Of a DNA stretch of 64,000 nucleotides, positions 17,747 to 26,463 are shown piece after piece. Where the stretch lies: NCBI RefSeq assembly GCF_038051995.1, contig NZ_CP150290.1, forward strand, positions 5,136,001 to 5,200,000, given 5' to 3'. The stretch comes from Paenibacillus sp. FSL H8-0537 (GTDB lineage Bacteria > Bacillota > Bacilli > Paenibacillales > Paenibacillaceae). Position 1 is the first letter of the stretch, and each line of letters starts with the position of its first letter. The notes under the pieces were generated by a model that was not told the DNA's origin, searched no databases, and worked only from the letters and a program-made list of their open reading frames with translations. The position numbers and the translations under genes were made by a program.

Positions 17747-18262
17747 TTAAGTGTTGCTTTTTGGTGCCAAAATCATAATCATGCTCCGGCCTTCCAGCTT
17801 AGGAGCGCGTTCTACGCTGCATATTTCGGCAACCTCTTGAGCGAGACGATCCAAGATCTTTTGACCAAGCGACGCGTGCGCAATTTCACGACCACGGAAC
17901 CGGACAGAAGCTTTAACTTTATCGCCTTCACCCAGAAATTTCACAACATTGCGATATTTCGTTTGATAATCGTGCTCATCGATGTTTGCACGGAACCAAA
18001 CTTCCTTAAGATCAACGATCTTTTGGTTTTTCCGAGCTTCTTTTTCTTTCTTTTGCTGCTCATAGCGGAATTTTCCGTAATCCATAATCCGGCATACCGG
18101 CGGTTTAGCCGTCGGTGCTACGTTCACCAGATCCAGGCTTAAGTCTATGGCCATTTGCAAGGCATCACGAATGGGTTTAATACCGATTTGCTCGCCTTCC
18201 GCACCAACTAAACGTACTTCTCTGGCCCGGATTTCATCATTGATTTGATGTTCTCTGCTAAT
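17747..18262 (-). CDS. infC: Translation initiation factor IF-3 (ATT start)
   Basis: IF-3 binds the 30S subunit, keeps 50S off, and checks the start codon. The N-terminal domain starts ISREHQINDEIRAREVRLV; the linker is basic (QQKKEKEARKNQKI); the C-terminal domain carries VKASVRFRGREIAH and MIMILAPK. I place the start at the ATT at 18262, nine bases after GGAGG. This gives 171 residues, the normal size, and matches the family N-terminus. ATT starts are the rule for infC and underlie its autoregulation. An in-frame ATG at 18376 lies inside the L20 leader and would add 38 foreign residues, so it is rejected. Confidence 0.96.
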   Translation of the reverse strand: MSREHQINDEIRAREVRLVGAEGEQIGIKPIRDALQMAIDLSLDLVNVAPTAKPPVCRIMDYGKFRYEQQKKEKEARKNQKIVDLKEVWFRANIDEHDYQTKYRNVVKFLGEGDKVKASVRFRGREIAHASLGQKILDRLAQEVAEICSVERAPKLEGRSMIMILAPKSNT

Positions 18263-18289
18263 AACGTGCCACCTCCAAAAGAGTATACT

Positions 18290-18482
18290 TGCATAATAAA
18301 AGGGATACAGGCTCAATTGAACCCGCATCCCATAACCGTTGTTTGCTGCTATTCCCTTCATCTCACAAGGAGACACAAAAGATAAGCTTAGTCGATTATC
18401 GCAAACCGGTCAGCGCGAGCCGAAAGGTGAGAAGCGGGTGCTTCTGCTTGTGCGTTACAGTATTTCATCATTTGTTTCCTAA
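18290..18482 (-). promoter_or_regulatory. L20 ribosomal protein leader (autoregulatory attenuator)
   Basis: The minus-strand leader contains AAGCACCCGCTTCTCACC, the conserved L20-leader segment, and ends with a GC-rich hairpin (GGGATGCGGG with CCTGTATCCC) followed by TTTT. L20 binding should terminate transcription before infC. Confidence 0.85.
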
Positions 18483-18495
18483 ACACTACCGACTT

Positions 18496-18525
18496 ACTAT
18501 ATCACAGCCGAAAGTGCAGTGTCAA
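18496..18525 (-). promoter_or_regulatory. Sigma-A promoter of infC-rpmI-rplT
   Basis: Minus-strand TTGACA (18520-18525), 18-bp spacer, TATAGT (18496-18501). It lies in the 18263-18568 gap together with the L20 leader. Confidence 0.85.
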
Positions 18526-18568
18526 CACTTTTAAAGTCTTATTGTGACCCTCATACACAAATGCGGTT

Positions 18569-19807
18569 TTAAAGCTGCTTGCTCTGCACTTCCTCAAGCC
18601 GGATGACGCGGGTATGCTGCGTATGGCTCCACTTCTTGTTGTTTTGCGTAAAGAAGGCATGAACCGTAATTGGCCACCACGACAGGGTGAAAAGCAAGAA
18701 CGTCGGAATGCGCAGGTACAGCTTCCAGTTTACTTTGGCCAAATACATAGAAAGCGGAATTTGAATGAAAATGTAAAGCATATACGGGATGGACACCCAA
18801 ATCGGCAGCATATTGTAAACGGATGTTACCCGCTCTCCTCCCGAAAGGAAGATGTCGCCCCAAATGATAGCGGCTATAAAGAAGCCCGCGAGATAATTGT
18901 AAGCATTAAAGACATACAAAGCAGCGTCAATCTTCGTCCAGCTGCGATCCTTGATGCCCTGCCAAAGCAGCGGCAGCATATGCTTGCGCGTTACATCAAA
19001 GTGGCCTTGCATCCAGCGCAGGCGCTGACGGGCAGAAGCTTGGAACGTAATCGGCTTCTCGTCGAATACTTTAGCTTCAAAGTTGAATTTCGGGTAAATG
19101 CCGCGCTTAATACAGCGAACGGTAAATTCCAAATCTTCAACAAGGCTCGTAGCTCCCCAGCCCATTTCCTGCAGCAGCTTGGAATCAAACACCATGCCCG
19201 TACCGCCGAGAAAGTTCGCAAGCCCTAGGTTCGTACGCGGCAGCTGCCATAGACGGTTACAGAACCAGTAGTTGATGGCATTAGCCGAGCTGACCCAAGA
19301 ATCATTCGGATTTTTCGTATCCAGATAACCTTGTACAACCTGGAAGCCGTTGCACAGATCATTGTTCATATATTGCAGGAAGTCCGTTGCCACCAGATTG
19401 TCAGCATCGAAAATCGCAACGCCATCATAGCTGCGCGGCATTTGCCACAGTTCTTTAAGCATCCATTCCACCGCGAAGCCTTTACCGCGTTGGGTCGGAT
19501 TTTCCCTAACGCAGGCGTATACGCCGTCATAGCTTTTTACAACGTCGACGGTTCCATCCGTGCAGTTGTCGCAGATGACGAAAATATCGTACAGCTCGCG
19601 CGGGTATTTCATTTTTTGCAAATTCTCGATTAAGGCTCCAACTACTTGCTCTTCGTTATGAGCGGCGATCAACAAAGCGAAAGACTTTTGCGGCTTATGC
19701 GACAAATCCTCTTTTCTGCGATGCCATCCGAAAAACGTCAGAAACAATTGATACAGGCCAAGCATTGCAAATAAAATTTGCACAACAAACATAATTGAAT
19801 TGAACAT
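18569..19807 (-). CDS. Membrane glycosyltransferase family 2 (processive type)
   Basis: A 412-residue inner-membrane enzyme with one N-terminal helix (about 4-26), a cytoplasmic GT-A domain and at least three C-terminal helices. Catalytic signatures are DNCTDGT, FDADNL (the DxD site), VEDLEFT (TED-like base) and QRLRWMQG (the QxxRW motif). These are features of cellulose, chitin and poly-N-acetylglucosamine synthase-like enzymes that polymerise and export a glycan. The product is unknown. The ATG at 19807 has only a GGGGG-type ribosome site 11 bases away. It follows the GT4 gene at 20147 in the same direction with a 339-bp gap holding a small open frame. Confidence 0.88.
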   Translation of the reverse strand: MFNSIMFVVQILFAMLGLYQLFLTFFGWHRRKEDLSHKPQKSFALLIAAHNEEQVVGALIENLQKMKYPRELYDIFVICDNCTDGTVDVVKSYDGVYACVRENPTQRGKGFAVEWMLKELWQMPRSYDGVAIFDADNLVATDFLQYMNNDLCNGFQVVQGYLDTKNPNDSWVSSANAINYWFCNRLWQLPRTNLGLANFLGGTGMVFDSKLLQEMGWGATSLVEDLEFTVRCIKRGIYPKFNFEAKVFDEKPITFQASARQRLRWMQGHFDVTRKHMLPLLWQGIKDRSWTKIDAALYVFNAYNYLAGFFIAAIIWGDIFLSGGERVTSVYNMLPIWVSIPYMLYIFIQIPLSMYLAKVNWKLYLRIPTFLLFTLSWWPITVHAFFTQNNKKWSHTQHTRVIRLEEVQSKQL

Positions 19808-19946
19808 TTAGGTACTGCCCCCTTGAGACCCCTTTTTTTGATTTGCCAAATTGAGTGGCGCAGCCGACCAAGCATACGTTCATCGTTCAGGCGGTTATTT
19901 TATATCTCTCTTGTTTACGGGCGCTTTTCTGAAAGCGTCCCTGACC

Positions 19947-20042
19947 TTACTTGATTCTCCACACATTGCTTCCTTTTGTCAAAAGCTTAATTGAGCGTTT
20001 TCCAGCCGGAAAAGCGCTACCATGGTTAACCAATGACTGCAT
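19947..20042 (-). CDS. Possible 31-residue small protein between glycosyltransferases
   Basis: ATG at 20042 follows AAAAGGAGGTA, a very strong ribosome site but only two bases away. The frame reads MQSLVNHGSAFPAGKRSIKL and continues to NVWRIK. It is basic and soluble. A strong stem (CGCTTT/AAAGCG, extended by GGG/CCC) follows at about 19919-19942. No homologue is known to me, so it could also be a leader peptide or chance. The rest of the 19808-20146 gap shows nothing else. Confidence 0.3.
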   Translation of the reverse strand: MQSLVNHGSAFPAGKRSIKLLTKGSNVWRIK

Positions 20043-20146
20043 TACCTCCTTTTGCGGCGCGTCACCCTTATTTTCATCCATTTGCTGAATTTTTAGCACT
20101 TCTGACCTTACTTACGATAAAAAACGCGAAAATGTTTCCGTTAAAT

Positions 20147-21328
20147 TTATCTCATAATGTGGCTGACTGGTGAACTCCCCTGCGCGGACTGCCACTCGCA
20201 TTCCGCAAGAAGACCATCAAAAATCGTATCCCAAGACTTTCGGAGACTGAACAATCTTGCACTGATGCCCAAATTTCTTCTGCGCTCCTCATCCACGTGC
20301 AGAAGCGCAAGTGCAGCAGCAAAGCTTGCCGGACTTCCCGCCTCGCACAGCATGCCGTTCAGTCCATGAGAGACGGAATCGAGCACGCCGCCCTTGTTCG
20401 CACAAAGGACAGGTGTACCGCATGCCATCGCCTCAAGCACAACATTGCCGAACGTTTCCGTCGCCGACGGAAATAGAAAAAGATCAGCAGCGGCGTACCA
20501 CCTCTGCAACTCCTCTGACGTTTGAAAGCCAAGGAAGGTTGCAGCTACGCCGCTTCTTGCACATTGCTGCTGCAGCGCCTCTGACGAAGGACCATCACCT
20601 GCCAGCACCAGCTTTACTTGTGCATTTGTTTGCTTTTGGAATGAGGAGAAAGCCTCAATTGCTGTTTCGACATCTTTCTCCGGCGCAAGCCTTCCTGCAT
20701 AAAAAACGACAAAACATTCGTTGTTTATGTCATGCTGCGCCAGCAGCTGCTCCCGGTTAACCCGGGGATGAAACAAGCTCGTGTCTATGCCCCGGCTCCA
20801 CACGGAAAGCCGCTCCGCATCCCATCCTTTCCTGGTCAAATCCTGCAGCGTAGATGTGGAAGGCACAAATATCTTTTTGCAGTCGTGATGAAACCATTCC
20901 ATATACCTACTTAACATCTTTACCATCCATTGCAAATTATAAAACGGCAAATATTGATCAAAATTAGTGTGATACGATGCGATCAGCGGAATTTGATGTC
21001 TGCGGGCATAATGAATGCCACATAAGCCAAGGTTGAATGGGGTAGCTACATGGATGAGGGTGGGGCTAAATTCATGCAGGGCATGGCGAAGATGCAGCGG
21101 ATTCGGCAGCGCCAAGCGGCACTCCGGGTAGAGAAAAAACGGCAGGCTGGCAAAGCGCTCTACAGAGCTTGCCTGCATAGCCGCCTTGGAGTCAAAGATC
21201 GAGCGCTCCGGTGCCAGCACCAAGCACTCTACCCCTCTGCGCTGCAAAAAGGCTTTCCAGCGGCCAAGCGAACGGGCAACGCCATTTCGTTCCGGCTCAT
21301 AGGTATCGGTAAAAAGCGCGAGTCTCAT
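20147..21328 (-). CDS. Glycosyltransferase family 4
   Basis: A 393-residue soluble GT-B enzyme. The N-terminal acceptor domain starts MRLALFTDTYEPERNGVARS, as in MgtA-like mannosyl or glucosyl transferases. The donor domain has YAGRLAPEKDVETAIEAF and the nucleotide-sugar motif FLFPSATETFGNVVLEAMACG, with the catalytic EX7E pair. Substrate unknown; lipid-anchored glycan or teichoic-acid-linked roles are possible. The start ATG at 21328 follows AAGGAGG by seven bases. A PAP2 phosphatase lies divergently upstream. Confidence 0.9.
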   Translation of the reverse strand: MRLALFTDTYEPERNGVARSLGRWKAFLQRRGVECLVLAPERSIFDSKAAMQASSVERFASLPFFLYPECRLALPNPLHLRHALHEFSPTLIHVATPFNLGLCGIHYARRHQIPLIASYHTNFDQYLPFYNLQWMVKMLSRYMEWFHHDCKKIFVPSTSTLQDLTRKGWDAERLSVWSRGIDTSLFHPRVNREQLLAQHDINNECFVVFYAGRLAPEKDVETAIEAFSSFQKQTNAQVKLVLAGDGPSSEALQQQCARSGVAATFLGFQTSEELQRWYAAADLFLFPSATETFGNVVLEAMACGTPVLCANKGGVLDSVSHGLNGMLCEAGSPASFAAALALLHVDEERRRNLGISARLFSLRKSWDTIFDGLLAECEWQSAQGSSPVSHIMR

Positions 21329-21519
21329 TCATACGCCTCCTTCGCCTTTACTCTTTAATGCTATCGGCTATTATTGTAAGGAAGGTATGTTACCTTGGCA
21401 TCAACACAGTATGAACGGAACATTAATCTGGATTTTTACAAATTGTATGCGTACAGGGGCTCAAAACATGGTACTATCTTTAGAGTGGAAAACCGCCACA
21501 CTTATACAGGAGGATTGGA

Positions 21520-22080
21520 ATGAAACAATTGTTAGGATGGCTGAGAGTGCGCGAGCAGCAGCTCATTGTCTGGGCGAATAGCCGACGTGGACATAAGCGC
21601 CTGCACCGCTGGCTTGGAAAATGGCTCAGCGTCATTACACATATGGGAGGCGCGACGTTTACCCTGTCCAGTTCTCTGCTATTTGCTTTGATCGCTCCAT
21701 CACCATGGAACGCAACCGGCTGGCAATGCTTCATAACCGTCGTCATTAGCCACCTCCCCGTTTTTGTAGTCAAACGCTGGTTCAAAAGGCTGCGCCCGTA
21801 TCAAGCGCTTGAAGGCTTGACCACGAGCCACAAACCGCTTGTCGATTCGTCATTTCCATCCGGGCATACGACAGCGATATTCGCCTGGCTCATCCCAATC
21901 GTGCTTACGAGCGGCGTCCTGCTGGTCATTACGGTTCCAATTGCTGCGATTATAGGCGTTTCGGTAGGCTGGTCGAGGATGTACCTGGGGCTGCATTATC
22001 CTTCCGACGTTATTGTCGGCGCATTTATAGGCACGGTCACGGCATTCGCCGTACAATACAGCTGGGTTACTGCCATGTAA
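21520..22080 (+). CDS. PAP2-family membrane phosphatase
   Basis: A 186-residue membrane protein with about five helices. All three parts of the acid phosphatase signature are present: KRWFKRLRP (about 85-93), PSGH (about 113-116) and SRMYLGLHYPSDV (about 151-163). Members of this size in Bacillales dephosphorylate undecaprenyl pyrophosphate (BcrC-like) or phosphatidylglycerophosphate. The catalytic histidines are in the outer face positions. Start ATG at 21520 with AGGAGG six bases before. It is divergent from a GT4 gene, which fits envelope glycan synthesis. Confidence 0.9.
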   Translation: MKQLLGWLRVREQQLIVWANSRRGHKRLHRWLGKWLSVITHMGGATFTLSSSLLFALIAPSPWNATGWQCFITVVISHLPVFVVKRWFKRLRPYQALEGLTTSHKPLVDSSFPSGHTTAIFAWLIPIVLTSGVLLVITVPIAAIIGVSVGWSRMYLGLHYPSDVIVGAFIGTVTAFAVQYSWVTAM

Positions 22081-22113
22081 CCTAGCTGTATTTGGCTTTT
22101 GCCCGTTTTTTTT
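22058..22113 (+). terminator. Stem-loop and T tract at the end of the PAP2 gene
   Basis: ACAGCTGGGTTAC and GTAACCTAGCTGT pair (one mismatch, 22058-22089) and the stem covers the stop codon. A run of eight T follows at 22106-22113, some 16 bases later, so the fit to a classical terminator is loose. Confidence 0.5.
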
Positions 22114-22146
22114 ACTACGGGGATTGTTAATTAATCGTTTGAGATG

Positions 22147-22899
22147 CTAGTCTTCTGTTTCTGTATCCTCTTCGCTTTGCTCCGCTTCACGCTGGGCATT
22201 CGCCAGCTTATTTTCGCGAAATTTCGCCAGCGCCGCTGAGCCAATTACAGCTTCCAGACGGTAGATCGGCTGGCCCTTATCCATAAATTTCATCTCATAT
22301 TCGGTAAATACAAGCTCCTCACGCGGCTCATCCTTGTGCAAATGCAGTGAAATGTTCCGAAGCTGAAGCTCCATCTCCGTAAAGCTGTTAAGCGAGAACT
22401 CAAACAGCGACATCGAATCGGTCTTAAAATGAATCTCTCCCCGCTCATTCAGCAGCTGGCCATATTTCGCCAGAAAACGCGGATGTGTCAGCCTGCGACG
22501 GGCATGCTTAGCTTTCGGCCAAGGATCGCTGAAATTCAGATGAATGCGCTCAAGCTCGCCCGGCTCAAACATCGTCTCGATTTGCTCGATATTCGCACGC
22601 AGCAGCGCCAAATTAGGCGGATGGCTAACGCCCTGCTCAGCCCAAATCGCATGCGCCTTCTCGCCTGCGCGGCGAATCAGCTCGTCATACATATCTACGC
22701 CAATAAAATTAATATGCGGGTTGCGCGCGCTCATATGGCTGATAAAACGGCCCTTGCCCATGCCAAGCTCCACATAAATCGGGTTATCATTGCCGAAAAA
22801 ATCGCGCCATTTCCCTTTAAGCGGGGCGGCATCCAGAATAACAAGCTCCGGCTGTGCCTCCAGGCTTTCACGAATTCCTTTTCTTCCTCTTAATCGCAT
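22147..22899 (-). CDS. trmB: tRNA (guanine-N7-)-methyltransferase
   Basis: Makes m7G46 in tRNA using S-adenosylmethionine. The SAM pocket is YVELGMGKGRFISHMSARNP; the family motif is LNFSDPWPKAKHARRRLTHPRF, with catalytic Asp and RNA-binding Arg/Lys; EYEMKFMDKGQPIYRLE lies near the end. The acidic C-terminal tail of about 20 residues is extra. The start is taken at ATG 22899, served by GGAGG; the in-frame ATG at 22917 overlaps that site and has none of its own. Confidence 0.96.
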   Translation of the reverse strand: MRLRGRKGIRESLEAQPELVILDAAPLKGKWRDFFGNDNPIYVELGMGKGRFISHMSARNPHINFIGVDMYDELIRRAGEKAHAIWAEQGVSHPPNLALLRANIEQIETMFEPGELERIHLNFSDPWPKAKHARRRLTHPRFLAKYGQLLNERGEIHFKTDSMSLFEFSLNSFTEMELQLRNISLHLHKDEPREELVFTEYEMKFMDKGQPIYRLEAVIGSAALAKFRENKLANAQREAEQSEEDTETED

Positions 22900-23010
22900 T
22901 GTATTTGAATCCTCCATTTAATAGCGGGCCTGCCTTAATCGCAGGCAACTCCCGCATATAAGCTAGTCCTTATTGTGCCTAAGATCGTCCTTATTGTAAA
23001 GCTGATAGCC

Positions 23011-23048
23011 AAAAAAAGAACCGCAGGGTGGCCACCCCCGCGGTTCTT
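23011..23048 (-). terminator. Intrinsic terminator after the 68-residue protein gene
   Basis: GAACCGCGGGG pairs with CCCTGCGGTTC (23018-23046) and seven T follow on the minus strand. Confidence 0.9.
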
Positions 23049-23066
23049 CTACTAAAATAGAGCAGC

Positions 23067-23273
23067 TCAGATCAGCAAGCGATAATCAATCGGAGCACTG
23101 GACTTATCGATTTCATACGTTTCTTCCAGCGCTTCATTCAGCTTCTTGCGTGCAGATACTTCAACATGATGATTATTGTGGAATCTGATACCGCTCAGCG
23201 CCATCAGCTCTTTAACTGTTAATTCTACTGTTACTTTCTCATCGCCATGTGGAATTCTAGTTTGCTCGCTCAT
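23067..23273 (-). CDS. Small acidic protein of unknown function
   Basis: A 68-residue soluble protein starting MSEQTRIPHGDEKVTVELTV and ending in SAPIDYRLLI. The gene has a proper ATG (23273), a ribosome site (GAGGTGATG) and a strong terminator, so it is likely real. Composition and the KELMALSG segment suggest a compact alpha/beta fold. I do not recognise it; its neighbours (trmB and ytqA-mnmM) are tRNA modification genes, which may be coincidence. Confidence 0.65.
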   Translation of the reverse strand: MSEQTRIPHGDEKVTVELTVKELMALSGIRFHNNHHVEVSARKKLNEALEETYEIDKSSAPIDYRLLI

Positions 23274-23487
23274 TAGACATCACCTCATCGTTTAATATAA
23301 CTCATTATTTCCAGACAAACGACATTGTATGACAATCGCTACGAATCAGCTATGTTAGGTTTTTTTGTTGCCATTTCACACTTTTAATATAACAGATCAT
23401 GTAAGGTATAGCAAGCCTATTTTTCGTTTTCTTAAAAATAATTTCCAGTTTTCCGCATAGTGGAAACGTTTACAAACTGCCCATAAT

Positions 23488-23514
23488 CGGGCGTGGCTTT
23501 CCGCCCGCTTTTTC
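23488..23514 (+). terminator. Terminator-like hairpin without an obvious upstream gene
   Basis: CGGGCG/CGCCCG around eight bases and then CTTTTTC on the plus strand. No plus-strand gene precedes it for 1.4 kb, so it could end a short RNA or be chance. Confidence 0.45.
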
Positions 23515-23516
23515 GT

Positions 23517-23720
23517 TAAAATAGAGGGAGTGAATAAATAGCGGTGAGTAAGAATCTGCGCTGCGCAAGCGTAAACGGTCGAAAGCCGTCCTCTGGCGGT
23601 AAAGCTAACGTTTCGCGGTGAAATATAAGCGATGTATAAGGGGGAAACTTATACATTCTTATATTTTGAAAGCTCCGCTTCCCGATTTTTTCACCACCCT
23701 TTTTATAAGAGAAGGAGAAC
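23517..23720 (+). promoter_or_regulatory. Structured leader candidate upstream of ytqA-mnmM
   Basis: About 200 bases rich in complementary segments: GCG(T)AAACG with CGTTT(C)GC around a GC-rich interior, ACGG/CCGT with loop TCGAAAG, and a long AT-rich hairpin (23621-23667) of 9 plus 9 pairs with a GGGGAAA loop followed by TTTTG. The repeated word GCGGTGA also recurs. It resembles a regulatory leader but matches no riboswitch class I know. The earlier part of this gap (23274-23487) is AT-rich and shows nothing clear. Confidence 0.4.
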
Positions 23721-23723
23721 GGA

Positions 23724-24695
23724 ATGAATTCATTAAAAGCAACAGCATTAGAACCGACCAATGACCCCCTGCTATGGGGCGATAAAAGATTTCATACATG
23801 GAACTACGAGATGCGCGAGCAATTCGGCGGCAAAGTATTCAAGGTCATGCTCGATGCCGGCTTTACTTGCCCTAATCGTGATGGCTCCATTGCCAAGGGC
23901 GGCTGCACCTTCTGCAGCGCGCGCGGATCAGGCGACTTCGCCGGGAGCCGGCGGGATGATCTCGTTACCCAGTTCAACAATATCCGTGACCGCCAGCATC
24001 AAAAATGGCCGGATGCCCAGTATATCGGCTACTTCCAGGCCTACACGAACACTTACGCGCCCGTAGAAGAGCTTCGCGAATATTATGAAGTGATTTTGCA
24101 GCAGCCTGGCGTTGTCGGCCTGTCGATTGCCACTCGCCCCGACTGTCTGCCGGACGATGTCGTCGATTATTTGGCAGAGCTCAATGAGCGCACCTACCTC
24201 TGGGTTGAAATGGGACTCCAGACGGTGCATGAATCGACCTCGGAGCTGATTAACCGGGCGCATGATACCGCCTGCTATATTGATGCTGTAAAGCGACTGC
24301 GTGCACGCGGCATCCGCGTCTGCGCCCATATTATTTACGGGCTGCCGCAGGAAACGCATGAAATGATGCTCGATACCGGGCGCGCCGTTGCTGCCATGGA
24401 TGTGCAGGGCATCAAAATCCATCTGCTGCATCTGATGCGCAAGACGCCAATGGTCCGCCAATATGAGGCTGGACTGCTGCGCTTTCTGGAGAAGGACGAA
24501 TACGTCAAGCTAATTGGCGACACGCTGGAGTTTTTGCCGCCAGAGATGATCGTCCACCGTCTGACCGGCGATGCCCCTCGCGACCTGCTCATCGGCCCGA
24601 TGTGGAGCCTCAAGAAATGGGAAGTGCTCAATGCGATCGATGACGAGCTACGTCAGCGCGGCACTTGGCAAGGAAAGCTGTGGGTGAACAGCTAG
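23724..24695 (+). CDS. ytqA: Radical SAM protein, TIGR01212/YtqA family
   Basis: A 323-residue iron-sulfur enzyme. The cluster cysteines are in FTCPNRDGSIAKGGCTFCSA, the spaced CxnCxxC form of this family (about residues 49-65). RRDDLVTQFN, YFQAYTNTYAP, GLSIATRPDCLPDDV, LWVEMGLQTVHE and GLPQETHEMM follow the TIM-barrel order. The start is ATG 23724 with AGAAGGAG in front. It is one base from a methyltransferase gene, the same pair as ytqA-ytqB in Bacillus, so a joint role in tRNA wobble-uridine modification is likely. Confidence 0.93.
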   Translation: MNSLKATALEPTNDPLLWGDKRFHTWNYEMREQFGGKVFKVMLDAGFTCPNRDGSIAKGGCTFCSARGSGDFAGSRRDDLVTQFNNIRDRQHQKWPDAQYIGYFQAYTNTYAPVEELREYYEVILQQPGVVGLSIATRPDCLPDDVVDYLAELNERTYLWVEMGLQTVHESTSELINRAHDTACYIDAVKRLRARGIRVCAHIIYGLPQETHEMMLDTGRAVAAMDVQGIKIHLLHLMRKTPMVRQYEAGLLRFLEKDEYVKLIGDTLEFLPPEMIVHRLTGDAPRDLLIGPMWSLKKWEVLNAIDDELRQRGTWQGKLWVNS

Positions 24696-24696
24696 C

Positions 24697-25296
24697 ATGG
24701 GATTTTTATCGGTTCTCACCATGGCGCATCGCTGGATGGCCGAACGGGCACAGCCCGGAGATACCGTCATCGATGCCACCTCGGGCGGCGGCGTTGACAC
24801 GCTTGCCCTCGCCCGTCTCGTCGGTGAACGGGGCAGCGTATTCGCCTTCGACATCCAGCAGGCGGCGCTTGAGCGGACGCGGGAGCGGCTGGACGCAATA
24901 CGTGCCAGCGGCAAGGAAAAGCTCGCGGATACGCAGCTTTTCCTCCAGAGCCACGAGCAGATGGCGGATTGCGTTCCAGCCGCGCTGCATGGCCATATAG
25001 CCGGTGTCATGTTTAATCTCGGCTTTTTGCCTGGAGGCAACGAGTCGCTTATTACGCAGCCATCGACTACAATTGCTGCGCTGGAAGCTGCGCTTGCCCT
25101 GCTTCGTCCGGGCGGCGTCATTACATGCGTCGTCTATCCCGGTCATCCGGGCGGCGCGGAGGAAGCGCAAGCCGTGCAGCAATGGGTTGAAGCACTGCCA
25201 GATGAGGCAGCTGCCACCATGCTGTACCGGCAGCTGCACAAGAAGGCCGCACCGTATTTGCTTGGCGTAGAGAAAAAAGGCAAACGAGAAGCTTAA
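24697..25296 (+). CDS. mnmM: tRNA mnm5s2U methyltransferase, YtqB/MnmM type
   Basis: A 199-residue class I methyltransferase. The SAM motif is VIDATSGGGVDTLALARLVG (about 23-42), then VFAFDIQ, and the family-specific FNLGFLPGGNESLITQ and VVYPGHPGGAEEAQAV. B. subtilis YtqB, which shares these motifs, converts nm5s2U to mnm5s2U at tRNA position 34. The ATG is one base past the ytqA stop (TAGCATG), so translation is coupled. The final 20 residues are basic. Confidence 0.88.
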   Translation: MGFLSVLTMAHRWMAERAQPGDTVIDATSGGGVDTLALARLVGERGSVFAFDIQQAALERTRERLDAIRASGKEKLADTQLFLQSHEQMADCVPAALHGHIAGVMFNLGFLPGGNESLITQPSTTIAALEAALALLRPGGVITCVVYPGHPGGAEEAQAVQQWVEALPDEAAATMLYRQLHKKAAPYLLGVEKKGKREA

Positions 25297-25324
25297 ACTA
25301 CTTAACTTAGGGAGAGATACTGTA

Positions 25325-26296
25325 ATGACTAAACCATACCCACTGCAATTTCAACCAGAGATGAAGGAACGTATTTGGGGTGGCCGTGCGCTTGAGCAGT
25401 TTGGCCTTACGCTGCCGGAAGGCTCGATTGGCGAAGGCTGGATGATCGGCGACCACCCGAACGGTACAACGAAGGTTATAAATGGCGAGCTTGCTGGCAA
25501 AGGCCTCGACGAAATTCGCGAAGCTTATGGCCGCGAGTGGTTCGGCACGAAAGGCTTTTCCGAGAAAAATGGCCGCTTCCCGCTGCTCATCAAGCTGCTG
25601 GATTGCAATGACGACCTGTCGATTCAGGTTCACCCAACTGATACATATGAAGGCTTGCCGGAAGGCGAGCTTGGCAAAACCGAAATGTGGTACATTCTTG
25701 ATGCCAAGCCAGGCGCTACGATTATTTACGGCTTGAAGGACGGCGTTGACCGTGCAGCTATGGAAGCTGCAATCGCCGAAGGCCGCATTATGGATACGCT
25801 GCAGGAGGTTCCTGTTCAAGCAGGCGATGCCTTCTACATTCCGGCAGGAACCGTTCATGCGCTGTGCGCTGGCGTAGTCGTTGCCGAAATTCAGCAAAAT
25901 TCCGATACGACTTACCGCCTCTATGATTATGACCGTCTTGGTCTTGATGGCGAGCTGCGCGACCTGCATATCGAGGACTCCCTGAACGTCATTGCTTATG
26001 ACGGCGCAGGCGCAAGCCGCATGACAACAGACGGCGTTGCTGATGGCCAGTGGCTGACGATTGCCTCATCTCCTTATTTTATTGTCGAAAAAGGAATCAT
26101 CCGCTCCGCAGCAGCCTATGAAACGCCTGCGACAAGCTTCGTCATCTTGATCGTTGCCGAAGGCAGCGGCAAGCTGAAATGGGCAGACGGCGAGCTCGCT
26201 CTAGCAGCAGGCCAAGCCTACTTGCTTCCGGCAAGCCTTGGCGGCTATGAGCTGGACGGCAGCCTGACCGTGATCCGCAGCGTAGTGCCTGCGTAA
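25325..26296 (+). CDS. manA: Mannose-6-phosphate isomerase, class I
   Basis: Interconverts mannose-6-phosphate and fructose-6-phosphate with a bound zinc. The 323-residue length is that of the short Bacillus forms. Zinc and active-site segments are LLIKLLDCNDDLSIQVHPTD (Gln and His ligands), GKTEMWYIL (Glu ligand) and AFYIPAGTVHAL (His ligand); EIQQNSDTTYRLYDYDR carries the catalytic Arg. Start ATG 25325 behind AGGGAGAG, 28 bases after mnmM, so possibly the same transcript. A strong terminator follows. Confidence 0.95.
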   Translation: MTKPYPLQFQPEMKERIWGGRALEQFGLTLPEGSIGEGWMIGDHPNGTTKVINGELAGKGLDEIREAYGREWFGTKGFSEKNGRFPLLIKLLDCNDDLSIQVHPTDTYEGLPEGELGKTEMWYILDAKPGATIIYGLKDGVDRAAMEAAIAEGRIMDTLQEVPVQAGDAFYIPAGTVHALCAGVVVAEIQQNSDTTYRLYDYDRLGLDGELRDLHIEDSLNVIAYDGAGASRMTTDGVADGQWLTIASSPYFIVEKGIIRSAAAYETPATSFVILIVAEGSGKLKWADGELALAAGQAYLLPASLGGYELDGSLTVIRSVVPA

Positions 26297-26345
26297 AGCT
26301 TTTTTTGAGGCAGGAACATAAATGACAGGAACATAAATGAATGGT

Positions 26346-26382
26346 AAACAGGGATGCGACCTTCTTGCATCCCTGTTTTATT
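26346..26382 (+). terminator. Intrinsic terminator after manA
   Basis: AAACAGGGATGC/GCATCCCTGTTT form a perfect 12-bp stem (26346-26378), then TTATTTG. Confidence 0.92.
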
Positions 26383-26463
26383 TGTACCGGGCAAATCGAA
26401 GCATGCGTTTACCTTCTATGATCATGTATAATTTATAGGAAGACTCGCTTAAATATAAGAGAG

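Noticed and set aside
18263..18376. N-terminal extension of IF-3 to an upstream ATG
   Set aside because: The extra 38 codons lie in the L20 leader and its terminator; the ATT start with GGAGG gives the normal IF-3 N-terminus.
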